A stretch of 5,194 bases of DNA from Flavobacteriales bacterium. Lineage in GTDB: Bacteria; Bacteroidota; Bacteroidia; Flavobacteriales; UBA7312. How positions within the stretch are numbered: position 1 is the stretch's first letter; the number at the start of each line of letters is the position of its first letter. Positions 1 through 5,194 of this stretch are shown here, in pieces. The notes under the pieces were generated by a model that ran no database searches, had not been told where the DNA came from, and saw only the letters and a list, made by a program, of their open reading frames with translations. The translations under genes were made by a program, and so were the position numbers. The stretch is taken from contig PKDP01000083.1 in assembly GCA_002862585.1 (NCBI GenBank), forward strand, positions 1-5,194. Reading direction: 5' to 3'.

Positions 1-582
1 AAGAGCATATATATCAGATGCTGAATACCTTGGAATAGAGGTTTCATCGCCAGGTGCAAATCGTTTACCTTGACCGAGCAATGCGTTGTCATATTCCTTT
101 ACAGGGATTCCACCAAACCATTTAACCAATTCAAAATGGTAATAAGCTCTTAAAAAACGAACCTCTGCTACCATTTCTAATCTTCCGTCAAAGTCGGTCT
201 TGTCTTGAAATTCTAGAAAGTAATTGGCACGTTTAACACCTGCAAACATCCAATTCCATACATCACGTAAGTTGCTATTTACTGGAGTATGAGTCATATC
301 GTCAATTTGCTGAAATCCAATAACATCTGTTGCACTTTCACCTCCACATAATGTATTGTCAGATGCAATTTCACCTAATAGATTATTGACATAAGTTGCT
401 TGTAGTAAGTCATAAACACCAACTAGTGCTAGATAATAATCTGTTTCAGAATTAAAATAATTTTCTGAATCAATTAGATAGTTTTCTTCCTCGTCTAGGA
501 ACTTGTCTTCACAAGAGTAAATTCCGAAGGCTAATAATAAGCCCAGGACTCCTAGTAATATGTTGTTATTTGTTTTTTTCAT
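1..582 (-). CDS. susD: SusD/RagB-family surface glycan-binding lipoprotein, N-terminal 194 residues (3' end outside the window)
   Basis: This is the N-terminal third of a SusD-like lipoprotein, which caps the SusC barrel on the cell surface and captures oligosaccharides for import. The frame is open from ATG at 582 to the left edge, 194 codons without a stop; family members are usually about 500-600 residues, so the C-terminus is missing only because the window ends. A lipoprotein signal peptide is visible: MKK, a hydrophobic stretch at residues 8-21, then the lipobox IYSC with the lipidated cysteine at C24. The acidic sequence EDKFLDEEE follows, as is common for exported Bacteroidota lipoproteins. 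The family hallmark RFLRAYYHFELVKWFGGIPV is at residues 142-161, within the TPR-like helical core. The gene starts 11 bases after the susC stop with no Shine-Dalgarno sequence, so the two are almost certainly co-transcribed. The family call is secure; the substrate is not determined by the sequence. Confidence 0.95.
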   Translation of the reverse strand, partial: MKKTNNNILLGVLGLLLAFGIYSCEDKFLDEEENYLIDSENYFNSETDYYLALVGVYDLLQATYVNNLLGEIASDNTLCGGESATDVIGFQQIDDMTHTPVNSNLRDVWNWMFAGVKRANYFLEFQDKTDFDGRLEMVAEVRFLRAYYHFELVKWFGGIPVKEYDNALLGQGKRFAPGDETSIPRYSASDIYAL

Positions 583-593
583 TGTACTGTATT

Positions 594-3500
594 TTAAAAT
601 GAAATATTAAGTCCTAATAAATATTGTCGTGTCACTGGATAAAAACCAGGGTCAATCCCTCCTCCAACTGCATTTCCTGATGTAGCCGCAGGATCAAAAC
701 CTTTATACTTAGAAAAAGTAAAGGCGTTATTTACAGAAGCATACACTCTAAATTTAGAAATACCAAATTCTTCTAGATTTGAAATGCTATATCCAAATTG
801 GATATTTTGAATGCGTAAAAAAGAGGCGTCTTCTACAAAGAAATCTGAAAACAACTTATTGGACGTTGCTCCCGTGGTGGCTCTAGGAACTTCATTACTT
901 GTCCCTGGGCCAGTCCACCTATCTAAGTAATAATCAAGTCTATTGACATTAGGTTGATCCCTCTCATAATTGCGAACCATGTCCTTCCCTAACTCCGCAT
1001 AAGCATAAGCAGAAAAATCAAAGTTTTTATAATCAATCGCCAAATTGAATCCCATAATGTAGTCTGGAAGCGGCTTTCCAATAAAGGTACGGTCGTTGGC
1101 ATCAATTATACCATCTTGGTTGACATCCACAAAACGTAAGTCTCCAGCTTGAGCAGCATTGCCAAGCCCCGCTTGAGAAGGGTGCGCATCTACCTCTGCT
1201 TGCGTTTGGAAAATACCATCCGTTTGGAGCCCATAAAAATAACCAATGGATTGACCCACTTCCATTCTAGAAGGTGCCAATTGACCAATTCCAAACGAAC
1301 CCCCTTCCAAGGCCACGTCCGAATTGATTGAAATAACTTCACCTTCAAGCTGGGTAATATTATAACCCACATTAAAGGATAAATTATCATTGACCGCATC
1401 ACTGTAGTTTAGCATCAATTCAAACCCTTTTGTTCTCGTCGTTCCTGCATTGACAACAGGTGTTCCTGAGCCTGGAGCAGTAGCCCCTAAAATTCCTGAA
1501 AAGGGCAATCCCGGTATGAGAAGATCTACACGATCTTCTGAAAAGTAATCGGCTACAATTTCTATTTTATTACCAAACAGCTGTGCATCCAAGCCAATGT
1601 CTAACTTTTCCGCTGTTTCCCATGAGGCAACAGGATTTGGCAGTGGTCCTAGCGCCGTTCCATTGGTCAAAGCGTTGTCAAAAACGTAGGTTGCTTCTCC
1701 ACTAAGAGTCGCTCTGTACAAATCACTCCCCACCAAATTTCCAAGCGTTCCATAACTAGCTCTTAGCTTTAAAAAATTAATAAAAATGTTGTCTTGTAAA
1801 AAGACTTCATCTGAAATTTTCCAGCCGGCTGTTACAGATTTAAAATGATCAGCTCTGAAATCCTTGTCAAAGGCAGAGGAGGCGTCTCTACGCAACATGG
1901 CTGAGAAGAAATATTTACCTTTATAATCGTATTGCAACCTTCCAAAGTAAGACAACAATCTATTGTCATAAGTATAAGAACCAGTTTCTCTGGCGTCATT
2001 AGTACCTGTAGTCAGTGCAATATCTGCGAAATCCCAAGAATTGTTTGGTACGTCATATCCTGTAGCAAATAGGCCATCGCCCCAATCTTTGGTCACTGCC
2101 ATTCCCACAGTTACTTCAGCGGTGTGATTGTTAAAAAAGGTGTTCTTGTAATTTATAAATGTATCCCAAGTATAGGAATTGTATTGTTGTTTGTTTTGAC
2201 TGACAGTACTGCGGTCGGTATTAAAAACTTTTCCAGCTCCGTAATTTACAATGGGTGAAAATGATTTGGCCTTGTCGTTATAAGATTTAAAACCCATTCG
2301 TGTGGTCGCTGTCAATCCATCTAAAACTTTGTATTCCAATTGAAAATTACCTTCAATACTGTTTCCAAAATAGGAATTGTAAGTATCTCTAATCTGAGAA
2401 AATGGATTGATAATTTCATTTCCAAATAAGCCTCCTAAATCTTCTTGATTCAAGGCAAATAGTGGTGAATAACTAATTGCATTAAAAAGTACAGAACCCA
2501 AGCCAGATTCATTGATAGTTTTTCTGCTGTTTGCAAAATAATTGAGGTTTAATGTGGTTGTTAGTTTCTCAGAAACATCAATGCCAAGGCTTAGCTTTAC
2601 ATTGTCTCTAACAAAATTAGATTTATCACTTGCAATAATTCCTTCTTGATCTAGGTGTGAAGCGCCTAAATAATAAGTTACATTGTCGGTACCACCTGAA
2701 AGACTAATGTTGTGATTGGTAATATTTGCTGTATCGAAAAGATTGTCCTGCCAATCAGTGTTATTCCCTAAATTATTTAAATTTGGAAAAGGAAGCGATT
2801 CGCCATTAGCAGCATAACTTTCATTTAATAGAGCGGCATACTCCACATTATTTAATAATGACAGTTGCTTTGAGGTTTCTTGAACCCCTGTATAAACGTT
2901 ATATGAAACTTTTGGTGCAGCATTTTTAGAACCTTTTTTGGTGGTTACCAGAATAACCCCATTGGCACCTTCTATTCCATAAATGGCTGCCTGTGCATCT
3001 TTAAGGACCGTCAGGGACTCAATGTCATCTGGGTTGATACTATTCATAGAGGCAATGTATCCGTCTACAACCACCAATGGATCGTTGTCCGAATTACTAC
3101 TCACACCACGGATAAGAACTCGAAATCCACTCCCTGGCGAACCAGAAGATGAAGTTACGGAAACTCCCGAGGCACGTCCTTGAAGGGCTTGAGACACATC
3201 CACGGGTTTCAATTTCTCAATGGTTTCAGACTTTACCATAGAAACGGATCCTGTCAAATCTTTTTGGCTTTTAGAGCCGTAACCAATTAGTATCACCTCG
3301 TCTAAAGCTTGATTGTCTTCTTTTAATAGAATTTCCATACCTGTAGTGGCCGCCAGCTCTTGAATTTCAAAGCCAAGATAGGTGAATACTAGAATAGAAC
3401 CTGAAGAGACATTGGATAATGAGAAGTTTCCATCAAAATCTGATACGGTACCGTTAGAAGTATTTTTAACTATAATATTAACACCTGGAAGTGGCATGTT

Positions 3501-3602
3501 GTCAACACTGGACTTGACTGTTCCTGAGGCTGAAAACGTTTGCGAAAAGACAAATGAAGCACACAAAAAAGTCAGCAAAAAGGAATAAATTATTCTTTTC
3601 AT
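594..3602 (-). CDS. susC: SusC/RagA-family TonB-dependent outer-membrane transporter
   Basis: This complete 1002-residue protein is the outer-membrane channel that imports oligosaccharides using TonB/ExbBD energy, paired with the SusD encoded just downstream. Domains in order: a signal peptide (about residues 1-20, cleavage likely at FVFS/Q21); a CarboxypepD_reg-like beta-sandwich (about 24-95, with GTV..PLPGVNIIVKNT and DFDGNFSL); a TonB-box-like segment LDEVILIGYG (100-109); the plug (about 115-222, with LQGRASGV, IRG, PLVVVDG and the GANGVILVTTKKG end); and a 22-strand-type barrel ending in a terminal phenylalanine (LLGLNISF). A DVNQDGIIDANDR loop is at 826-838. No STN signalling domain precedes the beta-sandwich, so transport is not obviously coupled to an anti-sigma factor. 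I chose ATG at 3602, not the in-frame ATGs at 3656 or 3638, because the signal peptide begins there and the candidate promoter overlaps the longer reading. No frameshift is seen. Confidence 0.96.
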   Translation of the reverse strand: MKRIIYSFLLTFLCASFVFSQTFSASGTVKSSVDNMPLPGVNIIVKNTSNGTVSDFDGNFSLSNVSSGSILVFTYLGFEIQELAATTGMEILLKEDNQALDEVILIGYGSKSQKDLTGSVSMVKSETIEKLKPVDVSQALQGRASGVSVTSSSGSPGSGFRVLIRGVSSNSDNDPLVVVDGYIASMNSINPDDIESLTVLKDAQAAIYGIEGANGVILVTTKKGSKNAAPKVSYNVYTGVQETSKQLSLLNNVEYAALLNESYAANGESLPFPNLNNLGNNTDWQDNLFDTANITNHNISLSGGTDNVTYYLGASHLDQEGIIASDKSNFVRDNVKLSLGIDVSEKLTTTLNLNYFANSRKTINESGLGSVLFNAISYSPLFALNQEDLGGLFGNEIINPFSQIRDTYNSYFGNSIEGNFQLEYKVLDGLTATTRMGFKSYNDKAKSFSPIVNYGAGKVFNTDRSTVSQNKQQYNSYTWDTFINYKNTFFNNHTAEVTVGMAVTKDWGDGLFATGYDVPNNSWDFADIALTTGTNDARETGSYTYDNRLLSYFGRLQYDYKGKYFFSAMLRRDASSAFDKDFRADHFKSVTAGWKISDEVFLQDNIFINFLKLRASYGTLGNLVGSDLYRATLSGEATYVFDNALTNGTALGPLPNPVASWETAEKLDIGLDAQLFGNKIEIVADYFSEDRVDLLIPGLPFSGILGATAPGSGTPVVNAGTTRTKGFELMLNYSDAVNDNLSFNVGYNITQLEGEVISINSDVALEGGSFGIGQLAPSRMEVGQSIGYFYGLQTDGIFQTQAEVDAHPSQAGLGNAAQAGDLRFVDVNQDGIIDANDRTFIGKPLPDYIMGFNLAIDYKNFDFSAYAYAELGKDMVRNYERDQPNVNRLDYYLDRWTGPGTSNEVPRATTGATSNKLFSDFFVEDASFLRIQNIQFGYSISNLEEFGISKFRVYASVNNAFTFSKYKGFDPAATSGNAVGGGIDPGFYPVTRQYLLGLNISF

Positions 3603-3626
3603 AAAATTTGATTTGTTTGATTTTGT

Positions 3627-3657
3627 TAAAGGTATCATAACACATCGTATGTGCAAA
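3627..3657 (-). promoter_or_regulatory. Candidate Bacteroidota-type promoter for susCD
   Basis: Read on the minus strand, a -33 element TTTG (3657-3654) is followed by exactly 19 bases and then TACCTTTA (3634-3627). This matches the Bacteroidota housekeeping consensus TTTG-N19..21-TAnnTTTG except for the last base of the -7 box. Transcription would start around 3620-3622 and leave a short, A-rich leader of roughly 20 bases before ATG 3602, with no Shine-Dalgarno sequence, as is usual in this phylum. The location and spacing fit well; the start site itself is inferred. Confidence 0.65.
3641..3653. promoter_or_regulatory. Perfect 13-bp palindrome inside the susCD promoter spacer (candidate operator)
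   Basis: On the minus strand the sequence is CACAT-ACG-ATGTG, two exact 5-base inverted arms around a 3-base centre. It begins directly after the -33 TTTG and ends six bases before the -7 box, so a protein bound here would contact or block RNA polymerase. The symmetry and position are seen directly; the role as a binding site, and which protein would bind, are inferred. Short dyads also arise by chance in AT-rich DNA. Confidence 0.4.
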
Positions 3658-3683
3658 AAAATAAAACGCTACAAAAAACATAC
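3647..3683. repeat. Inverted hexamer pair GTATGT / ACATAC upstream of susC
   Basis: On the plus strand GTATGT at 3647-3652 is matched by its exact reverse complement ACATAC at 3678-3683. The offset is 31 bp, close to three helical turns, so both copies would face the same side of the DNA. The right-hand copy lies upstream of the -33 element and the left-hand copy is part of the palindrome in the promoter spacer. This would suit a dimeric regulator bridging two half-sites, but six-base arms are weak evidence alone. Confidence 0.3.
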
Positions 3684-3699
3684 AGCGGGTGAAAAGTAA

Positions 3700-3712
3700 T
3701 TGCTAACAGCAA
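3700..3712. promoter_or_regulatory. Perfect 13-bp palindrome upstream of the susCD promoter (possible regulator site)
   Basis: The plus strand reads TTGCT-AAC-AGCAA, with exact 5-base arms and a 3-base centre. Its centre is about 85 bases upstream of the inferred susC transcription start, a position usual for an activator site. It has no T-tract consistent with an intrinsic terminator and its stem is short, so it reads better as a DNA-binding site than as RNA structure. The function is not established. Confidence 0.3.
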
Positions 3713-3744
3713 AACATTAAGTTTTAAGAAGAGATATGAGACCT

Positions 3745-3772
3745 TAAAGATACAAACCGAAAAGTAAAACAA
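3745..3772 (-). promoter_or_regulatory. Weaker second candidate promoter upstream of susC
   Basis: On the minus strand TTG (3772-3770), a 17-base spacer and TATCTTTA (3752-3745) resemble the flavobacterial TTG-N17..23-TAnnTTTG pattern. The spacer is at the short end and the last base of the -7 box is off consensus. If used, it would give a leader of about 135 bases that contains the dyads described nearer to susC. It could equally be a chance match in AT-rich sequence. Confidence 0.25.
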
Positions 3773-3831
3773 CTTATAAATTGCAAATAATGTTGGGGAA
3801 GTGTATAGGTTTTATTTGTACTCCTTGAACA

Positions 3832-5194
3832 TTAAAGTGCTAGAATATAGTCAGTCAGGCTAGATTTTGGAGCTAAATCCATCTTTTTGCGCAAACGATA
3901 TCGCTTTACCTCTACACTTCTTGGGGAAATATTTAAAAGTGGGGCTATTTCTTTTGAAGCTAAATTTAAACGCAAATAGGCACATAGTTTTAAATCGTTA
4001 GGGGTTAAAATTGGGTGCTTTTCTTTGACCAGTTTTAAAAAGTCTTTATCCGCATTGTCAAAAGCTTCTTTAAAAAGTTTCCAATCGTCAGTATTGTTTA
4101 AATTATTATCAATAATTTTAATGACTTTGCGAATTCCATTGGGGGTGTTTTGTTCCTGAATCCCTTTTTTAATTGTGTTTAAGAATTCGTTTTTCTTAAT
4201 TAAACTCATGGTTGAAATTGCGAGCTCTCGGTTTTTACTATCTATAGCAATCTCTAATTTTTCATTTTTGAGCTGCATTAGTTTTTGACTGCTCTCCAAC
4301 TCATTTAAGGCTATTTCTTTTTGAGACTTCAAAAGCAAAGCTTTTTGTTGGTTTTTATAATATCGCTTATATATATTGTGTATAAGTACCGACATAATTA
4401 TCAATAAAATAATATAGACAGTAATGGCAGGAATGGACAAAAACCAAGGCCGATGAATGACCACAGCGAAGGAGGCTTCATTAATCGTTTCTGTGTTGCC
4501 TACCTTACCTTTGACCTTAAAAATATAATTTCCGAAAGGTAAATTCTCAAAAATTTGAGACGTTTTAGATGACCAACTTGACCAACCTTGTGACCATCCT
4601 TCAAGTTTATAAGAATAATTGGCCTCTACAATGTTACCGTATTGGGGAACACTATATTCAAAGTACAGATTGTTTTTTTTGTAATTTAATAGCGCATATT
4701 TATTCAAATCCAGTGCTTTTTTGAGTCCATCTTTGGGGTTTGCCATGGCTAAATTAATTTCAATCTTCTGACGGTTATCCAACTTAGGTAAATCACCTCT
4801 AAGGATGAAATAAGAGTTGGACGAGCCTAAGAGAAACTCATTTTCACTAATTCTAGTCAAGTTTTCAAATCCCATAACTACATTTCTAAAATTTGAATAT
4901 ACAATTGGAATTTGCTCAATTTTTGGCTTGTTACTAATGACTCCTGGTGACATCATTAGAATATTATTTTTATTAAAACACCATTTCATATCCAGGGTTG
5001 AATTGATATCCAAAAGCGTTGTAGTTACACTAAAATCATTTAACATTTCGGGTGTTAAATTGGTTGACTTCTGGAATGTGTTTGTGCTTTTTTCTAGAAC
5101 ATAAACACCACTGGATGAGGTGTAGTAATAATCATCTAAAAAATTTAAAAAATTAGATCCACTGCCCTTATTAATGTCTTCAACCAATTCATGG
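3832..5194 (-). CDS. Triple-tyrosine (Y_Y_Y) membrane-bound sensor/LuxR-like transcriptional regulator, C-terminal part (5' end outside the window)
   Basis: This is the C-terminal portion of a one-component regulator that probably senses a glycan signal in the periplasm and binds DNA in the cytoplasm. The frame stays open to the right edge; the TTG at 5187 is only the first start-like codon inside it, and family members are roughly 900 or more residues with an N-terminal beta-propeller. Counting from that TTG: about 1-170 is the end of the sensor region, 172-244 the Y_Y_Y domain (SYKLEGW, WSSWSS, NLPFGNYIFKVKG), 252-272 a single membrane helix after RPWFLS, 279-345 a coiled coil, and 394-451 a LuxR/GerE-like helix-turn-helix (LTPNDLKLCAYLRLNLASKE, then ISPRSVEVKRYRLRKKM). 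No histidine-kinase ATPase or receiver domain is present. It is co-oriented with susCD and ends 229 bases upstream of susC, so it is the probable regulator of that pair. The exact signal is unknown. Confidence 0.9.
   Translation of the reverse strand, partial: HELVEDINKGSGSNFLNFLDDYYYTSSSGVYVLEKSTNTFQKSTNLTPEMLNDFSVTTTLLDINSTLDMKWCFNKNNILMMSPGVISNKPKIEQIPIVYSNFRNVVMGFENLTRISENEFLLGSSNSYFILRGDLPKLDNRQKIEINLAMANPKDGLKKALDLNKYALLNYKKNNLYFEYSVPQYGNIVEANYSYKLEGWSQGWSSWSSKTSQIFENLPFGNYIFKVKGKVGNTETINEASFAVVIHRPWFLSIPAITVYIILLIIMSVLIHNIYKRYYKNQQKALLLKSQKEIALNELESSQKLMQLKNEKLEIAIDSKNRELAISTMSLIKKNEFLNTIKKGIQEQNTPNGIRKVIKIIDNNLNNTDDWKLFKEAFDNADKDFLKLVKEKHPILTPNDLKLCAYLRLNLASKEIAPLLNISPRSVEVKRYRLRKKMDLAPKSSLTDYILAL

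Noticed and set aside
1149..1331. 60-codon open frame on the plus strand
   Set aside because: It lies fully within susC on the opposite strand, has no recognisable domain or start context, and its peptide looks like an antisense reading of the transporter.
1190..1402. 70-codon minus-strand frame inside susC
   Set aside because: It is an out-of-frame reading of the well-supported susC barrel region with no family resemblance.
2983..3183. 66-codon open frame on the plus strand
   Set aside because: It is antisense to the conserved SusC plug, whose codon constraints explain the lack of stops.
3382..3588. 68-codon open frame on the plus strand
   Set aside because: It is antisense to the SusC signal peptide and beta-sandwich region and has no domain or promoter support.
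3624..3642. TGTTA-N9-TAACA inverted repeat spanning the -7 box
   Set aside because: The arms are short and AT-rich and partly composed of the -7 element itself, so chance is a good explanation.
3776..3831. Possible intrinsic terminator after the regulator
   Set aside because: No GC-rich stem followed by a T-tract could be found on the minus strand downstream of the stop; read-through into susC remains possible.
4817..5104. 95-codon open frame on the plus strand
   Set aside because: It is antisense to the sensor part of the regulator; its hydrophobic stretches mirror the opposite strand and no family is recognised.
5185..5187. TTG at 5187 as the true start of the regulator
   Set aside because: The frame continues upstream to the window edge (His-Glu before it), and the family needs a long N-terminal sensor, so the gene is simply cut by the window.

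Overview
This AT-rich window holds the start of a polysaccharide utilization locus (PUL) from a Bacteroidota bacterium, most likely a marine-type Flavobacteriia. The evidence is a SusC/SusD outer-membrane glycan uptake pair, a triple-tyrosine (Y_Y_Y) membrane regulator with a LuxR-like helix-turn-helix, a promoter of the Bacteroidota -33/-7 type (TTTG-N19-TAnnTTT), and translation starts with A-rich leaders and no Shine-Dalgarno sequence. The genus cannot be read from the sequence.

All three genes lie on the minus strand, so transcription runs right to left. From 5194 to 3832 is the C-terminal part of the regulator: the end of a periplasmic sensor, a Y_Y_Y domain, one membrane helix, a coiled coil and a DNA-binding domain. 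Its N-terminus lies beyond the right edge. From 3831 to 3603 is a 229-base intergenic region with one good and one weaker candidate promoter and several small dyads. From 3602 to 594 is a complete SusC-like TonB-dependent transporter of 1002 residues. After an 11-base gap, the SusD-like lipoprotein gene starts at 582 and runs off the left edge with 194 codons present. It has no stop in the window.

The likely scheme is as follows. The regulator senses a breakdown product of a glycan in the periplasm and activates the susCD promoter directly. SusD captures the oligosaccharide at the cell surface, and SusC imports it with energy from TonB. The glycan-degrading enzymes that would identify the substrate probably lie beyond the left edge. 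From remembered resemblance only, the SusD N-terminus looks like those of laminarin/beta-glucan loci of marine flavobacteria.

No RNA genes, mobile elements, CRISPR arrays or clear intrinsic terminators were seen. The system is of a known kind. The least-described part is the promoter architecture: a perfect 13-bp palindrome fills most of the -33/-7 spacer, and other dyads lie just upstream.
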